Assembly: GCA_034933285.1 (NCBI GenBank)
Contig: JAYFNT010000007.1
Location: forward strand, 1-64,000
From: RPRC01 sp034933285
Lineage (GTDB): Bacteria > Desulfobacterota > Desulfuromonadia > Geobacterales > Geobacteraceae
Length of the DNA stretch: 64,000 nt
Direction: 5' to 3'
Part shown: positions 50,302-62,080 of the stretch, piece by piece
Numbering within the stretch: position 1 is the first letter of the stretch
How the letters are laid out: every line of letters starts with the position of its first letter
Made by a program: the position numbers and the translations under genes
The notes under the pieces: generated by a model
Databases searched by the model: none
Told to the model about the DNA's origin: nothing
The model's input: only the letters and a program-made list of their open reading frames with translations

Positions 50302-51906
50302 TCAGCCCTGGAGCCGGAAACGCCGGACCAGGGTTTGCAGTTCTCCCGCCATCCCGGAAAGCTGGTTTGCCGCTGTTGCCGATTCCTGTGCTCCCTTGGC
50401 CGTTTCCTGGACGACATCGGTTATCTGCTGTATGTTGCTGCTGATTTCCCCCGTAGTTGCCGTCTGCTGGTCAGCGGCGGTAGCGATCTGGCTTACCTGC
50501 AGGGTAACGGCCTGGATCTGTTCCAGGATGTCCCCAAGGGCTTCCCCGGACTTCGCAGCTTCCAGGGTGGCCTGTTCCGCTTGCTGAACTTCATCCTGCA
50601 TGAGCGATACGGCATTTTTCGTTTCATTCTGGATGAGCTTGATTGTCGTAGCGATCTCCTTGGTCGCCTTGGTGGTCCTCTCAGCCAAAGCGCGAACCTC
50701 GTCGGCGACTACCGCGAATCCCCGCCCCTGTTCGCCCGCCCGCGCAGCTTCGATTGCAGCGTTAAGGGCCAGGAGATTCGTCTGGTCCGCTATCTCCTCG
50801 ATTGTTTCCACTATCCGCCCAATTTCCTCGGAGCGATTCCCAAGAACCTGGATATTGGCCGCTGTATCCCTGACCCCTGATGAAATGCGGGTGATGACCG
50901 TCATGGTCTGATTGACCACAGCAGACCCGGCCTCGGCCGAACTGTTTGCATTCTGCGAACTCTGAGCCGCAAGGAGACAGCTGCCAGCCACATCGTTTGC
51001 CGTAGCGGCCATTTCTTCGCTGGCCACGGCAACCGTTGCCGCCTGCGCGGCAACCTCTTCGGCGCTGGTGGCCATCATCTCGGCGGAGGAAAGCACCTGG
51101 GATGCCGAGGATGCAAGACAATCCGCTGAAAGCGTTATATTGGAAATTATCTCGGAGAGCCTGTCCAGGAACCCGTTGAAAGATTCGCACATCTCTCCCA
51201 CCTCGTTCTTTTTCAGGTAATCCAGCCTCTGGGTCAGGTCGCCTTCCCGTTCCGCAACGAGCATCACGTCGTGCATCCTGTTAAGCGGCGCGAACATGCG
51301 ACGGATGAAATGCCAGTTGACCGCCGCGGAAAGCACCAGTATGAGAAGGGTCAGGAGAATGGCCGTGGTTTGCAGCTTGTCGTAAGACCCCAGGAAGATG
51401 CTTTTCTTGACACCGGTATAGATGGCGCCGACCACTCTCCCCTGGGTATCCTTGATCGGGTCGTAGGCGGTGTAATACTTCACCCCGAGGATTTCCGCCT
51501 CGCCCCGATAGGGCTTTCCCTCCCTGAACAGGGAGTCACGAGCCACCCCCTGGAGCCTGGTCCCCACTGCCCTGCTACCGTCGTCCTTGACCACATTGGT
51601 CGCAATCCGCAGGTCGTTCATGAAAATGGTGGCCGTGCCTCCGGTCAGTTCCTTGAGTTTGTCCGGGATTGCGTTGTCGCCGTTCAGCACATGGTTCCCG
51701 ACCAGCAGTTTGCCGTCCCTGATGGAGAATTCTCCGCCATAGGCGTGCAACAGCTCCCTGAAAGTCTTGATGCGGGCTTCCTGGGAATCGATCGCCTGTT
51801 GTCCCAGCACACTCCTGAACTCGGCCAGGCAGATGGTTATGGCGCTCGCCAGCGCCAAGGCAACTATCAGGATGTTAACGGAAATGAACTGCGTTCGAAT
51901 CTTCAT
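50302..51906 (-). CDS. Methyl-accepting chemotaxis protein with periplasmic Cache-type sensor
   Basis: 534 residues from ATG 51904-51906 (GGGAGG upstream); an upstream in-frame extension lacks a ribosome site. TM1 at about 7-28, a periplasmic sensor of the sCache_3/Cache type (KYYTAYDPIKDTQGRVVGAI), TM2 at about 185-205, a HAMP domain, and a cytoplasmic signalling hairpin with the tip EEIADQTNLLALNAAIEAAR. It should pass ligand signals to CheA/CheW. No CheW-binding pentapeptide for CheR was seen at the C-terminus. Confidence 0.93.
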   Translation of the reverse strand: MKIRTQFISVNILIVALALASAITICLAEFRSVLGQQAIDSQEARIKTFRELLHAYGGEFSIRDGKLLVGNHVLNGDNAIPDKLKELTGGTATIFMNDLRIATNVVKDDGSRAVGTRLQGVARDSLFREGKPYRGEAEILGVKYYTAYDPIKDTQGRVVGAIYTGVKKSIFLGSYDKLQTTAILLTLLILVLSAAVNWHFIRRMFAPLNRMHDVMLVAEREGDLTQRLDYLKKNEVGEMCESFNGFLDRLSEIISNITLSADCLASSASQVLSSAEMMATSAEEVAAQAATVAVASEEMAATANDVAGSCLLAAQSSQNANSSAEAGSAVVNQTMTVITRISSGVRDTAANIQVLGNRSEEIGRIVETIEEIADQTNLLALNAAIEAARAGEQGRGFAVVADEVRALAERTTKATKEIATTIKLIQNETKNAVSLMQDEVQQAEQATLEAAKSGEALGDILEQIQAVTLQVSQIATAADQQTATTGEISSNIQQITDVVQETAKGAQESATAANQLSGMAGELQTLVRRFRLQG

Positions 51907-52179
51907 TCGGCCTCCCTCACATGTGGTAAGTTCTACGAACCGTTCCCGCAGCCGGGCAAGCCTGACACTTCCGGCAGGCGCCGGGCATGGATGCAAAGCG
52001 GCTTTATTCCACTGAAGCCTGCTGAATCGACCGGCAAACGCCATGGTACGCATTACCCGGTCTGCACCGCAAAAGTGGTCCGTTTAATACATATCGCGGT
52101 TTCTGGGATGTCGTAAATCAGGGAATACCTGAAATCGGTGGGGGAATTTCCTGAGTGAACGGAAGAGCAAGCGCTTGAA

Positions 52180-52830
52180 TCATTCGAGGGGAGTCAGTCC
52201 TTCGCGGATGGCATAACGTGTCAGTCCCGCCACCGTCTGCAGATTCAGTTTTTTCATCAATTGCTGGCGGTGAGTTTCAACGGTCTTGATGCTCACCTCG
52301 AGCATGAAGGCTATTTCCTTGGTGTTGTGGCCTTCTGCAATGAGCTGGAGCACTTCCCGCTCCCTTTTGGAAAGGAGCGATGCGTTTTCCGCGCCGTGGT
52401 CAGGCTGCAGGTTCACGCAATCCTTGACCAGGATACCGGCAATTTTCGGGCTGAGGTAGGTCTCGTTCGCGGCGACGATGCGCACGGCACGGACCAGCTC
52501 TTCCGAAGCGCAATCCTTTAAAATATACCCCTTTGCGCCGGCGGACAACGCCTCGAGTACATAGCGCCTGGCTGAATGCATGGAAAGGACGAGGACTCTG
52601 GTTCCAGGGTTTTCAACGGTAATGCAGCGCGTCGCTTCGATGCCGTTCATGCCGGGCATGCCGATGTCGATGACTGCCACATCGGGATGCAGGTCCTGGG
52701 CGAGTTGCACGGCAGATCTGCCATCTTCGGCAACGGCGACTACTTCAATGTAGACGTCCTTCTCCAGCAGGGCTTTCAGACCCTCCCTGACGATCTTGTG
52801 GTCATCGGCAAGCAATATCTTGATGGTCAT
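52180..52830 (-). CDS. NarL/FixJ-family response regulator
   Basis: 216 residues. Receiver domain with acidic DDHK, phosphoacceptor Asp in DVAVIDIGMPGMNGIE and Lys in YILKDCASE; C-terminal LuxR-type helix-turn-helix (LSKREREVLQLIAEGHNTKE). It lies 15 nt after the HisKA_3 kinase gene on the same strand, so the two form a pair. AGGAA precedes the ATG. Confidence 0.95.
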   Translation of the reverse strand: MTIKILLADDHKIVREGLKALLEKDVYIEVVAVAEDGRSAVQLAQDLHPDVAVIDIGMPGMNGIEATRCITVENPGTRVLVLSMHSARRYVLEALSAGAKGYILKDCASEELVRAVRIVAANETYLSPKIAGILVKDCVNLQPDHGAENASLLSKREREVLQLIAEGHNTKEIAFMLEVSIKTVETHRQQLMKKLNLQTVAGLTRYAIREGLTPLE

Positions 52831-52845
52831 GGCGTGTTCCTGTTT

Positions 52846-55788
52846 TCAAGGTGTTCTGGCAATGCCGCACGGAATCTCCAGCGTGGCGGCAGTGCCCCCG
52901 CCGACCCTGGGTTCGATGATGAGCTGTCCTCCCAGGTGTTTCATGCGGTGATGAATATTCAGGAGACCATATGAATTCGTCGCGTTCCCGGGCCGCTCGA
53001 TGCATGACAGGTCGAACCCGACGCCGTCGTCCGAGATCCGTACCCTGACGCGCCCGGAAAATATGCCCGAAGTGATCTGCACGTTCTCCGCGCGGGCGTG
53101 CTTGATGATGTTGACCAGCAGTTCACGTGACATCCTGAACAGCGCGCCGGCGATCTCTTCCTCCACCGGCTTGGGGTGGCCGTCATCATGAAAATCTATC
53201 CGCAGGCCGTATTTTTCACTGAACTCGTCGGCAAGCCATTCGAGTGCAGCGCTCAGGCCCATTTCATGGAGGATCGGCGGACTCAGCTGGAAGGTCAGCG
53301 ACCTGATTTCCTCGATAGACACGGAAAGGTGATCCATGACTTCCCGGATGTCCTCCCGGTTTTCTCCGCACTTGCCTGAAAACAGCAGCGTCCCGAGCTT
53401 GATCTTGCTCAATGCCAGCGTCTGGGCCACCTGGTCGTGGAGCTCGGTCGCGATGCGCCGGCGCTCCAGCTCCTCGGCCCGGGACAGTTCCGCGGCAAGG
53501 CTGGTGAGCTGCCCGGTCCGCTCCCTGACTCGTTCCTCCAGTATTTCATGAGAGCGGCGCAAAGAGTCTTCCGCTTTCTTGCGCCGGGTGATGTCCCGGC
53601 TGATGCCGATCAAACCCAGGAGTTTTCCCTCGCAATCGAAGTATGGGGTCTTGAGCGTTTCCATCAGGGCTTGTCTCCCGTCAGGATAGACAACCCACTC
53701 CTCGTTGCTGTGGGATGTCATCGTGCCGAGCATGGCCTTGTCCATTTTACGGAAAAAGACCGCGATTTCATCTGGAAACAACTCGAAGTCCGTGCTGCCG
53801 ACAATTTCCTGTTCGGCTTTTCCGACAAACGCTTCAAACGCCTTATTGCAGCCGAGGTAGAAGCCCTCAGTATCCTTGTAGAAAATGAGGTCTGGAATAG
53901 AGTCGAGCAGGATCCTCAGCAGACCCTGCTTTTGCTGCAGCGCCGCCGCAACGGCCTTCAGGCTGGACTCGCTTTCCCTGAGGGCATTTTCCCTGAGTAG
54001 ACGTTCCGAGATGTCGTTAACAAAGTTGCACAGGTATTCGTTTCCGTCGAACACCACGTAATTTGCCCTGATTTCGACCGGGTAGGTCCGGCCATTCTTT
54101 GCCCGATGCCTGCGCTCGATGGCGAGCGAACCTTCCTCCTTCACCATATCCGACATCAGGCTGGCCTCATTTCCAGTCATATCCGGATCTATTTCGGAGA
54201 CCGACATGCCGACCAGCTCATCCCGGTCATAGCCGAGGCTCTTGCAGGCCGATTCGTTAACGTAGATTATCCGCCCGTCCTTAGCGTGCCAGAAGGCCTG
54301 GTCATGTGCCTTTTCCACCGCGAACTGCGTGAAGCGCAGTTTTTCCATGCTCAGCTGCAGGTCCGCGGTACGCTCGCTGACCTGCTGTTCCAGGTCTGCC
54401 TTGGCCTGGTGCAGTTCCTCGACGATCTGCTTGCATTCGGTGATGTCGAATATGCACGTAATGCCAGCCGGCCGGCCCCGGTATTGGATCGTCCCCGCGG
54501 AAATCAGTATCCACTTGGATATCCCGTCCCTGGACCGGTATTTAGCTTCGTATCGTGACGGAGCTTCATCGCCCTGCAGGCGTGACAACCCGTACGATCT
54601 TACCATGTCCCGGTATTCCGGTTCGATCAATTCCCAGAATTTCATGGAGAGGCATTCCTGCTCCGAATAGCAAGACATCAGGGTGAATGCCTTGTTGACG
54701 TATACCTGTTGCTCGTCCTGGAAGAGCATGATCGCACCGGGAGAGGTGTCGGCAAGTACGCGGAACTTCTCCTCGCTTTCCCGCAAGGCTGCTTCGATGC
54801 GGGTGCGTTCCTCCAGTTCCGCATGCTGATCGCGGGTCCTCCTGTCCACCTGCCGTGCCAGGGACCTGTTCCAGATAAAAACCAGGATGACACTGAGCAA
54901 AACAATCCCTGCGCCAATGAGCAGCGGCCACGCCACGCTCTTGTTGATCAACAGGTAGTGAGAACCGAGGGGGACCCACTTGTGGTAGACGACATTACGC
55001 TCTTCAGCAGAAATCGCGGCAAGGCTCTTGTCGAGGATTGTCCGCAAAACCGGCCAGTCATTGCGGACGCCGATGGCTATGCGGTATACAAACTCGGCTT
55101 CCCCGGCAATATGCAGGTTGGAAATGAACTCCTTTTCCATGTAGTAGGATACAGAGAGGAGATTCTCCAGCATGGCATCACAGCTTCCCTCGGAGACGTG
55201 CCTCAGGCCGGTACGGATATCGGGAACAACGTCCACCGTAATCTGGGGATAATTTGTCGTCACATAGTAGCGGGCGGCGTACCCTGCCTTGATGTCCACC
55301 TTTTTGCCGGCGAGGTTCCGCAGATTAAGCGGATTCATATAATTGTCACGCGTAACGATTACGGCGGGAAACTGGAGGTAGGGCTTGGAAAAAAGCAGAT
55401 ATTCGCTGCGTTCAGGCGTCTTCGTGACCGCAGCGAGCACGTCGACTTCCCTCTGTCTGGCTTTTTTGAGAACCTGGGCCCAGTTGTCGAGCTTGACGAT
55501 CTGGAAACGTATCCCCAGGCGCTTCTGGACGAGCGCCATGTAATCGGCGGCAAGACCCCGGTAGGCGCCGTTGGCGTCCAGGAATTCGGTCGGCGGGAAG
55601 TCGGGGTCAGGCGCCAGGCGAATGACGGGATGCGCCTTCAGCCAGGCCTTTTCCTCGGCAGTGAGACGAACGGTATCTTCAGTTGTCAGAAGTTTGAAAA
55701 AAGGAAAGGTAAGCGCGGAAAATACAAGTATCCCGCCAAGCGCCAGCCATGCGTTTTTCTTAAAAGTGGAGCCAAGCCTTGCGATCAT
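52846..55788 (-). CDS. NarX-type sensor kinase with solute-binding periplasmic domain
   Basis: 980 residues. TM1 at about 12-32, then a family-3 solute-binding domain (HPVIRLAPDPDFPPTEFLD; GLAADYMALVQKRLGIRF) in the periplasm, TM2 at about 290-312, three PAS domains, a HisKA_3 domain (RRRIATELHDQVAQTLALSK) and a HATPase (ISDDGVGFD). The binding domain is related to amino-acid receptors, so an amino-acid or small-anion signal is likely. Paired with the NarL-type regulator directly downstream. Confidence 0.93.
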   Translation of the reverse strand: MIARLGSTFKKNAWLALGGILVFSALTFPFFKLLTTEDTVRLTAEEKAWLKAHPVIRLAPDPDFPPTEFLDANGAYRGLAADYMALVQKRLGIRFQIVKLDNWAQVLKKARQREVDVLAAVTKTPERSEYLLFSKPYLQFPAVIVTRDNYMNPLNLRNLAGKKVDIKAGYAARYYVTTNYPQITVDVVPDIRTGLRHVSEGSCDAMLENLLSVSYYMEKEFISNLHIAGEAEFVYRIAIGVRNDWPVLRTILDKSLAAISAEERNVVYHKWVPLGSHYLLINKSVAWPLLIGAGIVLLSVILVFIWNRSLARQVDRRTRDQHAELEERTRIEAALRESEEKFRVLADTSPGAIMLFQDEQQVYVNKAFTLMSCYSEQECLSMKFWELIEPEYRDMVRSYGLSRLQGDEAPSRYEAKYRSRDGISKWILISAGTIQYRGRPAGITCIFDITECKQIVEELHQAKADLEQQVSERTADLQLSMEKLRFTQFAVEKAHDQAFWHAKDGRIIYVNESACKSLGYDRDELVGMSVSEIDPDMTGNEASLMSDMVKEEGSLAIERRHRAKNGRTYPVEIRANYVVFDGNEYLCNFVNDISERLLRENALRESESSLKAVAAALQQKQGLLRILLDSIPDLIFYKDTEGFYLGCNKAFEAFVGKAEQEIVGSTDFELFPDEIAVFFRKMDKAMLGTMTSHSNEEWVVYPDGRQALMETLKTPYFDCEGKLLGLIGISRDITRRKKAEDSLRRSHEILEERVRERTGQLTSLAAELSRAEELERRRIATELHDQVAQTLALSKIKLGTLLFSGKCGENREDIREVMDHLSVSIEEIRSLTFQLSPPILHEMGLSAALEWLADEFSEKYGLRIDFHDDGHPKPVEEEIAGALFRMSRELLVNIIKHARAENVQITSGIFSGRVRVRISDDGVGFDLSCIERPGNATNSYGLLNIHHRMKHLGGQLIIEPRVGGGTAATLEIPCGIARTP

Positions 55789-55905
55789 CGGTACCAGGCA
55801 GAAAACTGACAGTTTTTAGGGTATTACAAATCTAGATGATGTATTGATGTATCGGCAATTCCGTCAAAAACATGAGTTCTTTTCGGAATCACCCTCCGGA
55901 CAGGC

Positions 55906-57345
<1,440 letters not shown>

Positions 57346-57370
57346 GGGAATCTCCGAAAACAGAAAAAAT

Positions 57371-57464
57371 GACTCCCCCCTTTGAGAAAGGGGGGCCGGG
57401 GGGGATTTAATCAATGGAGCAATCCGGAAATCCCCCTAAATCCCCCTTCCATAAAAGGGGACTT
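57371..57464. repeat. Inverted pair of CCCCCTTT/AAAGGGGG repeats between gatA and gatB
   Basis: Two related units face each other: ACTCCCCCCTTTGAGAAAGG followed by a GGGGGGGATTT end at 57372-57406, and AAATCCCCCTAAATCCCCC with AAAAGGGGACTT at 57428-57465. They form a MITE-like element within the gat operon. The same family occurs at 61936-62080. Confidence 0.65.
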
Positions 57465-57475
57465 GAATGCAAAAC

Positions 57476-58933
<1,458 letters not shown>

Positions 58934-59063
58934 GAAAGGAAATCTCCAAAAATTCAGGCAAGAGGCTATGGGCTATGGGTAATAGGAAAAACAAAAACCT
59001 GTTGCCACGCCGTTGCCTTTTTTCATTGGTTTTGATTATGGCCTTTAACCTATTGCCTAGTGC

Positions 59064-59351
59064 CTACTCAATCACCTTCGGCACCCGGAAGAAGCTCTCA
59101 GAACGGTCCGGAGCATTGGCCAGGGCATTTTCCAGGCCGATGGATGCAGCCACCACGTCTTCCCGGAAGGCATTTTCCATGGGCACCGCATGGGATGTGG
59201 GCTGGATGCCCGCCGTGTCCAGTTCGTTCAGCTTGTCCACATAGGCAAGAATCCCGTCAAGCTGCCCGGTGAAGAGGTCTTTTTCCTCTTCGCTCAGTTC
59301 GAGCCGCGCCAGCCGCGCCACGTGCTCAACCTCTTCTCTTGTAAGCTTCAT
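59064..59351 (-). CDS. gatC: Asp-tRNA(Asn)/Glu-tRNA(Gln) amidotransferase subunit C
   Basis: 95 residues, the small subunit that holds GatA and GatB together. MKLTREEVEHVARLARLELS opens it and the tail has the PDRSESFFRVPKVIE ending typical of the family. GGAG stands six nt before the ATG. A longer frame upstream runs through a repeat element and is rejected. Confidence 0.96.
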   Translation of the reverse strand: MKLTREEVEHVARLARLELSEEEKDLFTGQLDGILAYVDKLNELDTAGIQPTSHAVPMENAFREDVVAASIGLENALANAPDRSESFFRVPKVIE

Positions 59352-59489
59352 TGCATGCTCCATCAGCGTAATCTGTTTTTGTCCAAACGATTTTTTTACC
59401 ATGAACGGCGCGAAAAGACAACAGCCTACGCCTATTTCCTCAGCTCTGCGGCCTGAACATTTAACCTTCATGCTTTTGATACATGAGTT

Positions 59490-59566
59490 GTCATTCCCGT
59501 GCAAACGGGAATCCAGGAAATTCAGCAGCAAATCACAGACTGGATACCCGCCTGCGCGGGTATGAC
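59490..59566. repeat. REP/MITE-like inverted repeat upstream of gatC
   Basis: GTCATTCCCGTGCAAACGGG with AATCCAG (59490-59516) faces CTGGATACCCGCCTGCGCGG with GTATGAC (59540-59566). Each half is itself a hairpin, and the two halves are inverted. This matches a common dispersed repeat of proteobacterial genomes. Confidence 0.7.
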
Positions 59567-59606
59567 GACTTTTTGCAAGTTCATTGATCTTGCCCATTGA
59601 ACCTTT

Positions 59607-61859
59607 TCATATCCTTTCCAGTCCGGCAAAGCGGAGCAGAAGTTTCTTCGGGCCGACGGAATCGAACCAGACGATGACCTTGGTCGCATCTTCCCTGCCT
59701 TCGATCTTGCGGACCGTGCCGGGACCGAACTTGGCATGCCGCACCCGGAGGCCGATGAAGATCCCGTCTCCTTCCGGGACCACCGTCACTTCGTTGTCCG
59801 GGACAGGGGATGGGGACTGCCCCCCCACGGAGTCCCGCGACAGACGGACTGCCTCGTCCCACTTACTGCCGGTGCTCGAACCGTACCTTTCCCGATCCTC
59901 CGTTTTCCTCGTCGAGGAGTCATTCCAGCCAAATCCGGGCTGTGTGCCCTCATCGGTCTCCATCAGATCCCCGGGGATGTCGGACAGGAAGCGGGACGGC
60001 GAGTTGAACTGCTCCTGGCCGTAGAAGTGGCGCCGCCGGGCATTGGTGAGATAAAGGCGTTCCCTTGCCCGGGTCATTCCCACGTAACAGAGACGCCGCT
60101 CCTCTTCCATCTGCTCGGGATCGTCCAGGGCGCGCACGTGGGGGAACAGCCGCTCCTCCATGCCGGTCATGAACACCAGGGGAAATTCCAGACCCTTGGC
60201 CGAGTGAAGGGTCATCAGGGTTACCGAGTTCCGGTTCCGCTCCCCCCGCTCAACGTCCGAGATCAGTGCCACCTGTTCGAGGTAGGCGGACAGGCTTTTC
60301 TCTTCGCTGGTGCTCTCGAAATCGTCCAGGGCAGCCAGGAGTTCCTGGATGTTGGCGAGTCGGTCCTTTGCCTCTTCGGTCCGCTCCTCTTTGAGCCTCA
60401 CATCGTAACCTGTCTCCCTGATGACTCGCGAAGCCAACTCCGGCAGGGGAATAGCGTCAACAAGCGCGGCAAAGCCGTCCATCAGCGCAACGAATGAAGC
60501 AAGTTTCGCACGGGGGCCCTTGCCGAGAAGATCCCCGCCCGCCGCGAATCGCAGTGCTGCCATCAGCGGAATATTCCTCTCGCTCGCCAAGTCGGTCACC
60601 CGGTCGAAAGTGGTCCCGCCGATGCCGCGGGGAGGAGTGTTGATGATCCGGGCCAGCGAGACCTCGTCGGCCGGGTTGTCCAGGACCTTAAGGTAGGCGA
60701 GGATGTCCTTGATCTCCATCCGCTCGTAGAACCGCATCCCACCCACCATGCGGTAGGAGATGCCGCCGCCCATGAGAGCGTCCTCCAGCACGCGGGACTG
60801 GGCATTGGTCCGGTAGAACACGGCCACGTCGGACATTTCACGGCCCCGTCGCAGATGGCGCTCGATCTCCCTGCAGACGTAACGTGCCTCTTCCCGTTCG
60901 TTGTCCAGGCGACGGTGGACAATGCGTTCTCCCTCGGGGTTTTCGGTCCATAGGGTTTTGCCCTTGCGGCCGCGGTTTTTCTTCACCACTTCACCGGCCG
61001 CAGCCAGGATGGTCTGTGTGGACCGGTAATTCTGTTCCAGCTTGACCACTTTGACGTTTGGGAAGTCCTTTTCGAAATCCAGGATGTTGCGGATGTCGGC
61101 GCCGCGCCAGCGGTAAATACTCTGGTCATCGTCCCCAACAACGCACAGGTTCATGCGGTCGCCTGCCAGAAGCCGCACCAGCCGGTACTGCACCGGGTTG
61201 GTGTCCTGGTATTCGTCCACGAGAATCCAGCGGTACCGATCCCGGTACCGCTCCAGCACATCGGGAAATTCCTCTAACAGCCGCACGGTGAGTACGATCA
61301 GGTCGCCGAAGTCAAGAGCGTTGCAGCGCTTCAGGCGCTCCTGGTACGCGGCGTAGACCCGGGCGATCTTCTCACCCATGAAATCGTCCGCCGGCAGCTC
61401 TTCCGGTGTCCTGCCGGAATTCTTGCAGTCGTCGATGGCTGCGGCGAACATTTTGACCGGGAACTTCTTCTCGTCCAGGTTCAGTTCGCGGATGATGTCC
61501 TTCAGGACCCGTTCTGCGTCCTTGTCGTCATAGATGGCAAAATGGGAGGAGTATCCCAGCTGCTCGATCTCCCGCCGCAGGATGCGGACGCAGGCGGAAT
61601 GGAACGTGGCGATAAGCGGCGCGTCCCCGCTGCCCAGGAGTTTCTCCACCCGCTCCTTCATCTCGGCTGCCGCCTTGTTGGTGAAGGTAACCGCCAGGAT
61701 ATGCCAGGGAGGCACCCCCATCTCGCGAATCAGATGAGCGATGCGGTGGACGAGAACCCTGGTCTTGCCCGAGCCGGCCCCCGCAAGGATGAGGAGCGGC
61801 CCCTCGCCATGGAGGACCCCTTCCTGCTGGCGTGGGTTCAAATTCTGCAGAATCTTCAT
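59607..61859 (-). CDS. UvrD/PcrA-type ATP-dependent DNA helicase
   Basis: 750 residues, superfamily 1A 3'-5' helicase. Motifs in order: Walker A GAGSGKTRVL, VTFTNKAAAEM, VDEYQDTNPVQ, GDDDQSIYRWRGAD, LEQNYRS, TLHSAKGLEFP and VGMTRARERLYL. The C-terminal Tudor-like domain (RVRHAKFGPGTVRKIEG) matches PcrA and binds RNA polymerase in relatives. It likely serves in nucleotide-excision repair and conflict resolution. GAAGGA precedes the ATG. Confidence 0.95.
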   Translation of the reverse strand: MKILQNLNPRQQEGVLHGEGPLLILAGAGSGKTRVLVHRIAHLIREMGVPPWHILAVTFTNKAAAEMKERVEKLLGSGDAPLIATFHSACVRILRREIEQLGYSSHFAIYDDKDAERVLKDIIRELNLDEKKFPVKMFAAAIDDCKNSGRTPEELPADDFMGEKIARVYAAYQERLKRCNALDFGDLIVLTVRLLEEFPDVLERYRDRYRWILVDEYQDTNPVQYRLVRLLAGDRMNLCVVGDDDQSIYRWRGADIRNILDFEKDFPNVKVVKLEQNYRSTQTILAAAGEVVKKNRGRKGKTLWTENPEGERIVHRRLDNEREEARYVCREIERHLRRGREMSDVAVFYRTNAQSRVLEDALMGGGISYRMVGGMRFYERMEIKDILAYLKVLDNPADEVSLARIINTPPRGIGGTTFDRVTDLASERNIPLMAALRFAAGGDLLGKGPRAKLASFVALMDGFAALVDAIPLPELASRVIRETGYDVRLKEERTEEAKDRLANIQELLAALDDFESTSEEKSLSAYLEQVALISDVERGERNRNSVTLMTLHSAKGLEFPLVFMTGMEERLFPHVRALDDPEQMEEERRLCYVGMTRARERLYLTNARRRHFYGQEQFNSPSRFLSDIPGDLMETDEGTQPGFGWNDSSTRKTEDRERYGSSTGSKWDEAVRLSRDSVGGQSPSPVPDNEVTVVPEGDGIFIGLRVRHAKFGPGTVRKIEGREDATKVIVWFDSVGPKKLLLRFAGLERI

Positions 61860-61935
61860 TGCTTTTCCTTCGGATACGTTTTCGAAAGTTCTTTTTATAC
61901 CACGATGGGAAAAGCATGGCAGATTTTTTTCAGGG

Positions 61936-62080
61936 AAATCCCCCCCGCCCCCCTTTTCGAAAGGGGGGAGACTGTGCCAATCTTACCTCTATTCGATCTG
62001 GAAACTGCAGAGTGTTCGGATGGAGTTTCCGAATGCTGACTTCCTCCCCCTTTATGAAAGGGGGATCGAGGGGGATTTCA
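61936..62080. repeat. Inverted pair of CCCCCTTT/AAAGGGGG repeats between helicase and ATPase genes
   Basis: One unit at 61936-61973 (CCCCCCTTTTCGAAAGGGGG) and another at 62042-62080 (CTCCCCCTTTATGAAAGGGG, then GAGGGGGATTT) face each other. The second unit reaches the stop codon of the ATPase gene. Same family as 57371-57464. Confidence 0.65.
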
